Below are positions 9,514-18,130 of a stretch of 64,000 bases of DNA, piece by piece. The notes beneath the pieces are model-generated. The model saw only the letters and a list, made by a program, of their open reading frames with translations. It had not been told where the DNA came from and ran no database searches. Each line of letters opens with the position of its first letter. The stretch's first letter is position 1. The position numbers were made by a program, and so were the translations under genes. This DNA is from an uncultured Clostridia bacterium (GTDB lineage Bacteria; Bacillota; Clostridia; UMGS1883): positions 109,322-173,321 of the forward strand of contig CAKSNY010000001.1 of assembly GCA_934476455.1 (NCBI GenBank), written 5' to 3'.

Positions 9514-11166
9514 ATGAAATATAGGTGGAAAACAATAAGCAGTCTGGAAAAAATATTTTTTCATAATTTTGATGCGCTTAAAGAAGAAACGCACGGGTCA
9601 ATGTTTAAAAATGAAATATATTCTTTTCAGCTTGCCGGAGAATTTAAAAATACAGAATTGGTAAAGACAACGTGTAAAATAGAAATCGAAAGCGAGATTG
9701 CACCGTACATAAGTCTTTATTCCGTAGGCTACGTTCCGAACGATTTGCCGACTATTGAAATAGATGATGACGACGAGTATTTAACAAAAGAACCCGGACT
9801 TTTTCCGGATCCTCTTTTCAGAATAAGAGATAATACGTTTACACTTTGCGACCATCAGGTGCGCGGCGTTTGGGTATGCACAGAGCCGAAAGGTGAAATA
9901 AGCGGATGCTTTGACATAAAACTTAAGATATACGACAAAAACAGTAATCATTTGGAAACACTTGTGTATTCGCTTAAAATCATAGATACAAGTCTTCCGG
10001 AGCAAAGGCTTATAAATACAGGCTGGTTTCACGGGGATTGTATAGCGCTTTTGCATAATACCGAAATAGGCAGCAAGGAATACTTCAGTATTTTGGAAAA
10101 GTATTTAAAGGTCTACGTTAAGTTTGGACACAATATGATTCTTACCCCCATGTTTACACCGCCGATTGACACTGCCGTAGGGAAAGAACGACTTACAAAT
10201 CAGCTTGTTTGCGTGCGAGTTAATGACGGAAAGTACAGTTTTGATTTTTCACCTCTTAAAAAGTGGATGAACATTTGCAGCGCAAACGGAATAAAATATT
10301 TTGAATTTTCGCACCTTTTTACACAGTGGGGCGCAAAATACGCGCCGAAGATTATGGCATATGACGCTGCGGAATACAAACGCATTTTCGGCTGGGAAAC
10401 GAAAGGGGATTCAGCCGGATATATACGCTTTTTAGAGGCTTTTTTGCCGCGCCTTGTTGCGTTTTTAAAAGAGGAAAAGGTTTTTGAAAGATGCTTTTTC
10501 CATATTTCCGATGAACCGGACGGCAGCAAAGAACACAAAAAAAGGTACGGCAGGGCAAAGGATTTGATTGTGCGCTATATACCGAAGGATAGAATTTTTG
10601 ATACAATAGACGAGTACAGCTATTATAAAGAGGGAATAATTAACTGTCCGATTGTGGCGATTGACCGCATTAAGGATTTTACGGAAAATAATGTGCCGCG
10701 GCTTTGGGCATATTATTGTATGGCACAGCGGAAAAATGTGGCAAACCGCTTTCTTGCGCAGCCGTCGTACCGAAACAGAATTTTAGGGCTTCAGCTGTAC
10801 AAGTACAACATAGAAGGTTTTTTACAGTGGGGATTTAATTTCTGGCTGTCTGCCGGGGCGCAAAAGGTTATAGACCCATACAAAAATACAACAGCCGATA
10901 TGTCTTTTCCCGGCGGAGATCCGTTTGTCGTATATCCTCTTGACAAATTTTTTGAGGTAGTGTGTTCCTTACGTCTCTATGTATTTAACGAGGCGCTTCA
11001 GGATATGCGCGCGCTTTATTTTTTGGAGCAGCACCTCGGGCGCGATAACGTGCTTAAATTGCTTTCCGATATTGACGGATTTGAGGTCTATCCCAAAAAC
11101 GAAGAATATATTTTAAATCTGCGCAGCCTTATAAACCGAAAAGCCGAAGAAATAATAAACGGTTGA
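9514..11166 (+). CDS. DUF4091 domain protein, glycoside-hydrolase-like
   Basis: The 550-residue protein has an N-terminal beta-rich domain and a barrel-like C-terminal region. The C-terminal region shows the DUF4091 signature: 'RLWAYYCMAQ', then 'ANRFLAQPSYRNRILGLQLYKYNIEGFLQWGFNFW'-type spacing at about residues 405-450. 'FFHISDEPDG' at about 328-338 has an Asp-Glu pair that could be catalytic. DUF4091 proteins occur in polysaccharide utilisation loci and are thought to be glycosidases. No signal peptide is seen. It is the last gene of the cluster; its stop codon overlaps the -35 box of the next promoter. Confidence 0.7.
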   Translation: MKYRWKTISSLEKIFFHNFDALKEETHGSMFKNEIYSFQLAGEFKNTELVKTTCKIEIESEIAPYISLYSVGYVPNDLPTIEIDDDDEYLTKEPGLFPDPLFRIRDNTFTLCDHQVRGVWVCTEPKGEISGCFDIKLKIYDKNSNHLETLVYSLKIIDTSLPEQRLINTGWFHGDCIALLHNTEIGSKEYFSILEKYLKVYVKFGHNMILTPMFTPPIDTAVGKERLTNQLVCVRVNDGKYSFDFSPLKKWMNICSANGIKYFEFSHLFTQWGAKYAPKIMAYDAAEYKRIFGWETKGDSAGYIRFLEAFLPRLVAFLKEEKVFERCFFHISDEPDGSKEHKKRYGRAKDLIVRYIPKDRIFDTIDEYSYYKEGIINCPIVAIDRIKDFTENNVPRLWAYYCMAQRKNVANRFLAQPSYRNRILGLQLYKYNIEGFLQWGFNFWLSAGAQKVIDPYKNTTADMSFPGGDPFVVYPLDKFFEVVCSLRLYVFNEALQDMRALYFLEQHLGRDNVLKLLSDIDGFEVYPKNEEYILNLRSLINRKAEEIING

Positions 11167-11191
11167 CTTTATAAGAAAACGGGTTTATAAT
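11163..11191 (+). promoter_or_regulatory. Sigma-A promoter for the MgtC-family gene
   Basis: TTGACT (11163-11168), a 17-base spacer and TATAAT (11186-11191). The -35 box contains the TGA stop of the preceding DUF4091 gene. Transcription should begin near 11198, giving a leader of about 38 bases. Confidence 0.8.
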
Positions 11192-11235
11192 AATTAGAAA
11201 TTCATTTTGGGCATAGGACTCGGAAAGGAGAAAAG

Positions 11236-11916
11236 ATGTTTGATATAAACCAGGCAGAGTATCTTTTCAGGATATTTATTGCCGCATTGTGCGGCGCAAT
11301 GATAGGCTATGAAAGAAAAAACCGCGCAAAAGAGGCGGGCATAAGAACGCATTGCCTTGTGGCTATGGGTGCGGCGCTTATGATGATTGTGTCGAAATAC
11401 GCATTTTTTGATGTTCTGGCGCCGAACTTTAAGGGCGCGGCGGACATTAAGCTTGACCCCTCACGCGTGGCGTCAAACATTGCAAACGGGATAGGCTTTT
11501 TGGGTGCGGGAATGATTTTCGTACAAAAACGCACCGTCACGGGTCTTACCACGGCAGCGGGAATTTGGGCAACCTCGGGCATCGGTATGGCGATTGGCAG
11601 CGGAATGTATTTTATCGGGATTTCGGCAAGCGTGGTTGTGCTTTTGATGCAAATATTTTTGCACCGCGGGTATAAATGGCTTGAAATGCCTACACACAGG
11701 GTACTTAACATTAAAAATGTTGATACGGAAGGCTTTAACAAAAATATCAGAGAAGAATGTGAGAGCCGGGGCATATCGATAAGCTTAAGCACGGTGACAA
11801 AAAATACGGAAACAGGCACAAAAAATTATGTTTATGCGATAGAGCTGCCGCCGCAGCTTGATGAGGAAGAGCTTTTAAAGCTTGTGCCTTACGAGTGCAG
11901 CATAAAGCTTGAGTAG
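11236..11916 (+). CDS. MgtC/SapB family membrane protein
   Basis: The 226-residue protein has about four N-terminal membrane segments with the family signatures 'GYERKNRAKEAGIRTH', 'ANGIGFLGAGMIF' and 'GLTTAAGIWATSGIGMA'. A soluble ACT-like C-terminal domain follows from about residue 150. MgtC-family proteins are linked to magnesium limitation and, in some pathogens, to control of the F-type ATPase or virulence; the function of the generic branch is unclear. The ribosome site GGAAAGGAG precedes ATG 11236. It has its own promoter and is followed 10 bases later by the SGNH gene. No magnesium riboswitch is possible in the short leader. Confidence 0.85.
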   Translation: MFDINQAEYLFRIFIAALCGAMIGYERKNRAKEAGIRTHCLVAMGAALMMIVSKYAFFDVLAPNFKGAADIKLDPSRVASNIANGIGFLGAGMIFVQKRTVTGLTTAAGIWATSGIGMAIGSGMYFIGISASVVVLLMQIFLHRGYKWLEMPTHRVLNIKNVDTEGFNKNIREECESRGISISLSTVTKNTETGTKNYVYAIELPPQLDEEELLKLVPYECSIKLE

Positions 11917-11926
11917 GAGGATGCTT

Positions 11927-12571
11927 ATGAAAACAAAAGACAAAAAGATATGCTTTATAGGCGACAGTATAACAGAGGGTGTGGGTGCGTCCTCGAAGGA
12001 AAAATGTTATGTAAGCGTTTTTGAAAAGATAAGCGGCGCGGATGTTACAAATCTTGGAATAAGCGGCACGCGTATAGCGCGGCAGCAAAAAAATATGATA
12101 AATGAAATATGGGACAGTAACGAATTTTTAACGCGCGTTGATAAAATTCCCAAGGATACACAGATAATAGCAATATTCGGCGGCACAAACGATTACGGAC
12201 ACGGTGACGCGCCGTTTGGAAATATGAACGACAGAACCGCAGACACCTTTTTCGGGGCGCTTCATATGCTGAGCGCTGCCGTTATAGAAAGGTTTCCCGC
12301 GGCAACCGTCTTTTTTATGACGCCGCTTAAACGTTACGACGAATACCAAAATAACGCCTCAAATTCATTAACACTTGAGTCATACGCCGATGCTGTAAAA
12401 AGTGTGGCGAAGTACTACAGCATACCGGTGCTTGATTTATATGCCGAGGCGGGAATGCAGCCTTGTATAGAGGCGCAAAACAAGTATTATTTTGCAGACG
12501 GCGTTCATCCGAATGATAACGGACACGAGAGGGTTGCAAGAAAGGTTATGGAGTTTATAAAAAATCTTTGA
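11927..12571 (+). CDS. SGNH/GDSL-type hydrolase
   Basis: The 214-residue protein has the SGNH blocks: 'FIGDSITEG' (Ser14 nucleophile), 'GGTNDYGHG' (Gly and Asn of the oxyanion hole) and 'DGVHPNDNGH' (Asp/His pair) near the C-terminus. The family covers esterases and lipases, including carbohydrate acetylesterases. The start is ATG 11927, six bases after AGGAGG; upstream in-frame codons overlap that site. No signal peptide is seen, so it is probably cytoplasmic. Its substrate cannot be told. Confidence 0.85.
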   Translation: MKTKDKKICFIGDSITEGVGASSKEKCYVSVFEKISGADVTNLGISGTRIARQQKNMINEIWDSNEFLTRVDKIPKDTQIIAIFGGTNDYGHGDAPFGNMNDRTADTFFGALHMLSAAVIERFPAATVFFMTPLKRYDEYQNNASNSLTLESYADAVKSVAKYYSIPVLDLYAEAGMQPCIEAQNKYYFADGVHPNDNGHERVARKVMEFIKNL

Positions 12572-12593
12572 TAAAAATATACGGAGAAAATTT

Positions 12594-13208
12594 ATGGAAA
12601 AGCGGCTTTTATGGGCAATGGAAATACAAAGCCTTGCACAGGCGGGGCTTGCGTATACGGACAACGTCTACGATATAGAAAGATATAATCGGCTGAGAGA
12701 GATTTCTGCCGAAATGATAAGCGAACAAAGCGATATACCACTGAAAAAGGTCAGGGAATTATTTTGCAATGAAACCGGTTATCAAACGCCTAAAATAGAT
12801 ACGCGTGCGGCAGTTTTTAAGGACGGGAAAATACTTTTGGTTCACGAAAATAACGGTACGTGGTCGCTCCCCGGCGGGTGGTGCGATGTTTTGGAGTCTG
12901 TAAGGTCGAACACCGAAAAGGAAGTGCGCGAAGAAGCCGGGCTTGAGGTTAAGGCAACAAAGCTTATTGCGATTCAGGACAGAAACAAGCACAATCTGCC
13001 TGTGTACGCATACGGCGTGTGTAAAGTGTTTATACTGTGCAGCCTTATAGGCGGCGAATTTCATAAAAACTCCGAAACGGTGGAAACAGGTTTTTTCGGC
13101 TTGGAAGAGATTCCGAAAAACCTTGCGGAGGAAAAAACGAATCTTAAACAGATTGAAATGTGTTTTTCCGCTTATAACAGCAGTACGTGGCAGCCCTTGT
13201 TTGATTAG
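12594..13208 (+). CDS. NUDIX hydrolase with N-terminal helical domain
   Basis: The 204-residue protein has an N-terminal helical domain (about 1-65) of the type found in NUDIX_N ADP-ribose pyrophosphatase-like proteins. The NUDIX box lies at about 100-122: 'GGWCDVLES', then 'KEVREEAGLEV', where Lys replaces the usual first Arg of REUxEExGU. The family cleaves nucleoside diphosphates linked to another moiety X. The start is ATG 12594 behind GGAG. It is probably co-transcribed with the MgtC and SGNH genes, and a terminator follows. Confidence 0.85.
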   Translation: MEKRLLWAMEIQSLAQAGLAYTDNVYDIERYNRLREISAEMISEQSDIPLKKVRELFCNETGYQTPKIDTRAAVFKDGKILLVHENNGTWSLPGGWCDVLESVRSNTEKEVREEAGLEVKATKLIAIQDRNKHNLPVYAYGVCKVFILCSLIGGEFHKNSETVETGFFGLEEIPKNLAEEKTNLKQIEMCFSAYNSSTWQPLFD

Positions 13209-13233
13209 GCAATGCCTAAAATAAATAAACCGA

Positions 13234-13275
13234 AGCCCATTCCTTTGACGATTGCGAAGAATGGGTTTTCTTTTT
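13234..13275 (+). terminator. Rho-independent terminator after the NUDIX gene
   Basis: A stem of AGCCCATTC (13234-13242) with GAATGGGTT (13259-13267), including one G-U pair, followed by TTTTCTTTTT. It ends the MgtC-SGNH-NUDIX unit. Confidence 0.75.
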
Positions 13276-13286
13276 ACACAAAAAAC

Positions 13287-13318
13287 TTTACATTTAACGC
13301 AAAGCGTGCTATTATAAT
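13287..13318 (+). promoter_or_regulatory. Candidate promoter of the yybS-gdpP-rplI-dnaB unit
   Basis: A TATAAT at 13313-13318 lies 47 bases before the DUF2232 start and after a terminator. The best -35-like box is TTTACA at 13287, but the spacing of 20 is too wide, so the -35 is uncertain. Confidence 0.4.
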
Positions 13319-13364
13319 GTATTATAGTGGGCGTAGATGCCAGACTTTTAAAGGTTCGGTGCTT

Positions 13365-14345
13365 ATGATAAATGATGAAAAGATACAGTTTGGAACAATA
13401 ATACGGATTTTATTTTCGCTTTTTCCGCTTCTTTTTGGGATGCCTACCGTGGCGATGGTTCTGTGTGCCTATAACATAGCGATGACGTTTATTATGATAG
13501 GTCCGTTTAACGCGGCGCTGGGTGCGCTTTCGTCGGTGCTTATTTCAGTTTTGTTTTACGGTATGCTTTCGCCGGGAGCGGATGTGCAGGGTGTTTTCCT
13601 CGGAGCGGAGGCGGTGCTGTGTGCCGCCGCGTGCACATATGCGGTTGTGAAGAAAAAGGGCTTTTTTACAGGCATTTATATGTCTGCGGCAGCGTATTTG
13701 GTTCTTTCGGTGGCAAATCTTCGTATTCTTTCGTCAAAGGCAGGGCAAAGCATTGCGGATTTTCTTACTGCCGCACCGCTTGAATTTTTAAAAACGCAGG
13801 CAGAGACGGTTTCCGCGGGAAACGCCGTTTCGGCGGATAACATAACAAAGCTTATAGACTATATCGGAAAAATAACTGTTATGCTGCTGCCGTCGGTGCT
13901 TGTTGTAAGCTCTGTTGTTGTGGGCTATATTGTTATGTGGTGTGTGGCGGTCTCTCTGAAAAGGACCCCTCTTTCGATGGACCATTCGTTTGCACAATTA
14001 AAAATGCCCAAAAGTGCGTTTTTTGTAATGCTTGCCGTTTTTTTGCTGTGGCATATCGGCGGCAAAGCGGCAGGGGTTTTGGGAAATGTTTTTGCAATTC
14101 TTTGGGCTTTGTTTTTTATCTGTGCGGTGTCTTTGGTTGACTTTTTCTTAAGAAAAGCAATTAAACCCGCATTTTTGAGGGTAATTATACATTTTGTAAT
14201 ATATTCGGTTTTTTCGGTGCTTGTACGCATAAATCCGTTTGTTAACATTTTTGTGCTTTATGTGATTTTGGCATCGGTGGATTCATTTGTTGATTTAAGG
14301 CGTTTCTTTAAAGAGCGGGCGGTGAATGATGAAAAAGAAGAATAA
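13365..14345 (+). CDS. yybS: DUF2232 membrane protein (YybS-like)
   Basis: The 326-residue polytopic protein has about eight hydrophobic segments. Family and context identify it: DUF2232 proteins sit directly before gdpP (yybT) in Bacillus and Clostridia, as here. Its function is unknown. I chose ATG 13365, behind AAAGG and downstream of a terminator and a -10 box, over a GTG at 13212 that would translate through the terminator. Its end overlaps the gdpP start by 20 bases, suggesting coupled translation. Confidence 0.8.
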   Translation: MINDEKIQFGTIIRILFSLFPLLFGMPTVAMVLCAYNIAMTFIMIGPFNAALGALSSVLISVLFYGMLSPGADVQGVFLGAEAVLCAAACTYAVVKKKGFFTGIYMSAAAYLVLSVANLRILSSKAGQSIADFLTAAPLEFLKTQAETVSAGNAVSADNITKLIDYIGKITVMLLPSVLVVSSVVVGYIVMWCVAVSLKRTPLSMDHSFAQLKMPKSAFFVMLAVFLLWHIGGKAAGVLGNVFAILWALFFICAVSLVDFFLRKAIKPAFLRVIIHFVIYSVFSVLVRINPFVNIFVLYVILASVDSFVDLRRFFKERAVNDEKEE

Positions 14346-16314
14346 CAACACTAACAACATTGATTTTGCGCGGCAGTTTTTGTCTGTTATACCTGCGGCG
14401 GTTATATTTGCGGTTGCGGCGATCCTTTTTGAAAAAAATACGGCATTGTCGGCAGTTGTAATGCTGTGTTCGGCATTTATAATGTGTGAAAAGCTGATTT
14501 CAAGAATAAACAGCATACGAAAAATGCGCGAGTATATGGATAACGAGCCTGAAACGGACGGCGCGCAGAATAACGAGTCGCTTTTCAGAACACTTAACCC
14601 GATTGCCGGTATACGTATGGACGGAAGCATTGCATGGTACAACACACCGTTTAAGGAACTTTTTAACGTTGTGGCAGATAAGCGCATATCGGATTTGTGC
14701 CCCGAAATAAAGCTTTCAAAGCTTTATGAGGCGGAAAACATAGAGAATTTGACGATAAAAATAGGCGACGATACCTATCTTGCGCGGATGATTGTAAAAA
14801 GAAAGGTTACGCCGGATCATGCGGCGGTTATGCTTCATCTTGAAAAGATAACCGAGCTTGTAGAGCTCAGGGAGGAAATTAAAAACGGGCAGTACGCTGT
14901 TGCCGAGATTGCGGTTGACAACTATGACGAGGCAATAGAGGACGTTTCGGACGAAGAAAGAATAGATATAATCACCCTCCTTGAAAAAAACATTATCGGT
15001 TGGGCGCAGGATGTAGGCGGACTTATAAAAAAACTGGAAAAAGACAAGTACACCTGTGTTTTTACAAGAAAGCAGCTTAACACCTTTACGGAAAACAAAT
15101 TTAAAATATTGCAGGATGTAAAAACCTTTAACGCTTCTACCAGAATACCGCCCACTATAAGCATCGGAATAGGTGTGGGTGAAGATACTTTGCACAGCTG
15201 TGACATTTCGGCAAAAAAGGCGCTTGAAATGGCACTTGGGCGCGGCGGCGACCAGGCGGTTATAAGGGAGGACGGGAAGTTTCGCTATTTCGGCGGCAAT
15301 TCCAAAGAAACGGAAAAACGCACACGTGTAAAGGCGCGCATTATGGCACATAACCTGCGCGAGCTTATGAGCAGTGCGGACAATGTTTTGATAATGGGGC
15401 ATAAAAACAGCGATACAGACGCCGTAGGCGCAGCAATCGGAATTGCCGGTATGGCAAATTTCATAGGAAAAGAAGCAAAAATTTTGCTTGCAACACAGGA
15501 CGACACGGTGCATCTTCTGCTTAAAAAAATAGAAGAAAATCATTACCATGATAACCTGTTTATGGGAAAAGGCGGTGTGCGCGAGTTTCTGCGCCCGAAA
15601 ACACTGCTTATAGTATGCGATACCCACGTTCCGCAGTATACCGAAATGCCCGAACTTTTGGAAAATGTAAAAGCAAAGGTTGTAATAGACCACCATCGGC
15701 GCAGTGAAAGCTTTATTTCAGGGGCAGACCTTGTCTATCACGAGCCTTTTGCGTCCTCCGCATGCGAAATGATTGCAGAAATTATGCAGTATTTTGACCC
15801 TAAATATTCGGTTTCCACAATTGATGCGGAGGCGCTTTACGCAGGTATTGTCATGGACACGAAGAACTTTATGTTTAAAACGGGCGTACGAACGTTTGAG
15901 GCTGCAGCGTATCTTCGAAGCGCGGGAGTGGATACGCTGCGGGTTAAAAGGCTGTTTAGGGAATCCGTGGAAAATTACAAGCTTAAGGCGTGCATTGTAA
16001 CCGAAGCGCAGATATACCGCGATAATATAGCAATATCGCTTTTCCCCGGCTCTGTTCCGCACGTTATAATAGCAGCTGCTGCAGATGAGCTTTTGGAAAT
16101 AACCGATATGAAGGCGTCGTTTGTGGTGGCACGCAGCGAAAACGGCAAAATTATTGTCAGCGGACGTTCGTTAGGCGAGATAAATGTTCAGCTTGTGCTT
16201 GAAAAGCTTGGCGGCGGCGGGCATATGATGGTTGCCGGCGCTCAGGTGGACGGAGCATCGGTAACAGATGTGGGGGAAGAACTTAAAAAGGCTATTGACG
16301 AGATTTTAGCATAG
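14326..16314 (+). CDS. gdpP: Cyclic-di-AMP phosphodiesterase GdpP
   Basis: The 662-residue protein has the full GdpP layout: two N-terminal membrane helices (about 15-60), a PAS-like domain (about 90-165), a degenerate GGDEF domain (about 180-320), then DHH and DHHA1 phosphoesterase domains. 'GHKNSDTDAVGAA' and 'VIDHHRRSE' (D455-H456-H457) carry metal ligands, and 'GRSLGEINVQ' with 'GGGGHMMVAGAQ' is the DHHA1 end. It hydrolyses c-di-AMP to pApA and so controls potassium, osmotic and cell-wall balance. Two adjacent ATGs (14326, 14329) follow GGGCGG. It sits in the classic yybS-gdpP-rplI-dnaB order. Confidence 0.95.
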   Translation: MMKKKNNNTNNIDFARQFLSVIPAAVIFAVAAILFEKNTALSAVVMLCSAFIMCEKLISRINSIRKMREYMDNEPETDGAQNNESLFRTLNPIAGIRMDGSIAWYNTPFKELFNVVADKRISDLCPEIKLSKLYEAENIENLTIKIGDDTYLARMIVKRKVTPDHAAVMLHLEKITELVELREEIKNGQYAVAEIAVDNYDEAIEDVSDEERIDIITLLEKNIIGWAQDVGGLIKKLEKDKYTCVFTRKQLNTFTENKFKILQDVKTFNASTRIPPTISIGIGVGEDTLHSCDISAKKALEMALGRGGDQAVIREDGKFRYFGGNSKETEKRTRVKARIMAHNLRELMSSADNVLIMGHKNSDTDAVGAAIGIAGMANFIGKEAKILLATQDDTVHLLLKKIEENHYHDNLFMGKGGVREFLRPKTLLIVCDTHVPQYTEMPELLENVKAKVVIDHHRRSESFISGADLVYHEPFASSACEMIAEIMQYFDPKYSVSTIDAEALYAGIVMDTKNFMFKTGVRTFEAAAYLRSAGVDTLRVKRLFRESVENYKLKACIVTEAQIYRDNIAISLFPGSVPHVIIAAAADELLEITDMKASFVVARSENGKIIVSGRSLGEINVQLVLEKLGGGGHMMVAGAQVDGASVTDVGEELKKAIDEILA

Positions 16315-16329
16315 AAAGGACGAATTATA

Positions 16330-16776
16330 ATGAAAGTTGTATTGTTGACAGATGTTAAAGGACATGGAAAAAAAGGTGATATTGTAGAGGCAAGCGACGG
16401 CTATGCACGTAATTTTTTGCTGCCGCGCAAAATGGCAGAGGTGGCAACAGCCGGTGTTCTTAATAACATAAAGGGAAAGAACGAGTCGGCGGCATTCCAC
16501 AAGCAGCAGGAGCTTGCTGCCGCAAAAGAAACGGCGGCAGCGCTTGAAGGGAAGAAAATAGTTCTTCGCGGAAAGGCAGGGGAAAACGGCAAGCTTTTCG
16601 GAAAGATTACAAATCAAAATGTGGCGGAGGCCGTTAAAATGCAGCTGCACCATATTATTGACAAAAGAAAAATTGTTCTTCCCGACGGTATAAAAACAAT
16701 CGGGGAAACAAATGTGGAAATAAAAATTTACCCTGAAATTTCCGCAACGATTAAAGTGCTTGTCGAAGCCGAATAA
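16330..16776 (+). CDS. rplI: 50S ribosomal protein L9
   Basis: The 148-residue protein has the L9 N-terminal domain ('MKVVLLTDVKGHGKKGDIVE', 'DGYARNFLLPRKMA') and the long linker helix rich in Ala, Lys and Glu (about 45-80). The C-terminal domain has 'GKLFGKITNQNVAEAV'. It binds domain V of 23S rRNA and helps reading-frame fidelity. The length is typical. It lies 15 bases after gdpP and 22 bases before dnaB. Confidence 0.97.
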   Translation: MKVVLLTDVKGHGKKGDIVEASDGYARNFLLPRKMAEVATAGVLNNIKGKNESAAFHKQQELAAAKETAAALEGKKIVLRGKAGENGKLFGKITNQNVAEAVKMQLHHIIDKRKIVLPDGIKTIGETNVEIKIYPEISATIKVLVEAE

Positions 16777-16798
16777 GAATAAGAAGCGGGTGGTTTAA

Positions 16799-18118
16799 AT
16801 GGATGCGACCATAGGAAGAACTATGCCGTATAACCTTGAAGCCGAGGCTGCCATTTTAGGCAATATGATTCTTGATGAAAAAGCGCTTGTTATGGCAATG
16901 GACAAGCTTGATGAAGATTCGTTTTATGCAACGGCAAACAAAACAATATTTAACGCTGTTTCACAGCTTTTTGAAGAGGGCATTCCGGTAGATATTGTAA
17001 CGCTTTCCGATAAGCTCGGAGATAAGCTTGAAAGCGTGGGCGGTATCGGCTATATTACCAAAATGGTAAATAACGTCTTTACAAAAGAAAATCTGGCGCA
17101 GTATATAGAAATTGCAAACGATAAAAAAAAGCTGAGAAGCCTTATAGACGCCTCCGGTCAGATAATAGATATGTGTATGAAAGAGGAGGATTCCACAGAC
17201 GAAATTGTGGACAGATGCGAGCAGCTTATCTTTAATATATCGGAGCAGGGAAGCGCTGCCGGATTTACGCATATCGGCGAGGTTGTAAAAAGCTCTCTTG
17301 CGCTTATTGATGAACTTAAAAAGCGCGGCGGAAATATAACAGGAATTAAAACGGGCTTTACCGGGCTTGACAATGCAACGGCGGGGCTTCAGAACAGTGA
17401 CCTTATAATTTTGGCGGCGCGCCCCGGTGTCGGGAAAACAAGTTTTGCTTTAAACATACTTGAAAACGCCGCAATAAGAGAAAAGGTACCGGTGGCTGTT
17501 TTTTCGCTTGAAATGAGCAAGGAACAGCTTGTAAACAGAGTTATATCAAGTGAGGCGCTTGTAGAATCAACACGGCTGAGAGTAGGCAATATCGATGCAA
17601 ACGATATGCAAAGAATTGCACATTCTTTGCGTGATATTATAACGGCACCGATATATATTGACGATACGCCGGGGGTTACCGTAGCAGAGATAAGGGCGAA
17701 ATGCCGTCGTCTGAAAATGGAAAAGGGGCTTGGGCTTGTTGTTATAGACTATCTTCAGCTTATGGAGGGAAAAGGCGAAAGCCGTGTTCAGGCTGTCAGT
17801 GCTATGTCGCGCTCGCTTAAAATAATGGCAAAGGAATTAAACGTTCCTGTAATTACGCTTTCTCAGCTTAGCCGTGCGTCGGAAAAACAGGCGCGCAGAC
17901 CGGTTTTAAGTGACCTTCGCGAAAGCGGTTCAATAGAGCAGGATGCAGACATTGTAATGATGCTGTGCCGTCCGCCCGAGGAGGAAGGCTCGGAAGAAAA
18001 CGCCGGAAACATTGTGGAATGTAATCTTGCAAAAAACCGTGCCGGTGAATGCAGCACAATAAACCTTGCATGGCGCGGTGAGTTTACTAAATTTATGAAC
18101 CTTGACAACCGCAATTAA
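16799..18118 (+). CDS. dnaB: Replicative DNA helicase DnaB (DnaC in Bacillus)
   Basis: The 439-residue protein opens with 'MPYNLEAEAAILGNMI', the N-terminal collar domain. A RecA-fold ATPase follows: Walker A 'ARPGVGKTSFALNI' (about 207-220), 'FSLEMSKEQL', Walker B 'GLVVIDYLQLM', then 'LSQLSRASE' and 'RRPVLSDLRESGSIEQDAD'. It forms the hexameric fork helicase. The length is normal and there is no intein. The ribosome site is GGGTGG before ATG 16799. Confidence 0.97.
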   Translation: MDATIGRTMPYNLEAEAAILGNMILDEKALVMAMDKLDEDSFYATANKTIFNAVSQLFEEGIPVDIVTLSDKLGDKLESVGGIGYITKMVNNVFTKENLAQYIEIANDKKKLRSLIDASGQIIDMCMKEEDSTDEIVDRCEQLIFNISEQGSAAGFTHIGEVVKSSLALIDELKKRGGNITGIKTGFTGLDNATAGLQNSDLIILAARPGVGKTSFALNILENAAIREKVPVAVFSLEMSKEQLVNRVISSEALVESTRLRVGNIDANDMQRIAHSLRDIITAPIYIDDTPGVTVAEIRAKCRRLKMEKGLGLVVIDYLQLMEGKGESRVQAVSAMSRSLKIMAKELNVPVITLSQLSRASEKQARRPVLSDLRESGSIEQDADIVMMLCRPPEEEGSEENAGNIVECNLAKNRAGECSTINLAWRGEFTKFMNLDNRN

Positions 18119-18130
18119 GGAGCAAAATGT

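Noticed and set aside
11192..11235. Magnesium riboswitch for the MgtC-family gene
   Set aside because: The leader is only about 38 bases, too short for an M-box or other known magnesium sensor.
14716..15696. Long open frame on the - strand (326 codons)
   Set aside because: It lies wholly inside gdpP on the other strand, has no ribosome site or family pattern, and its composition is that of an antisense frame.
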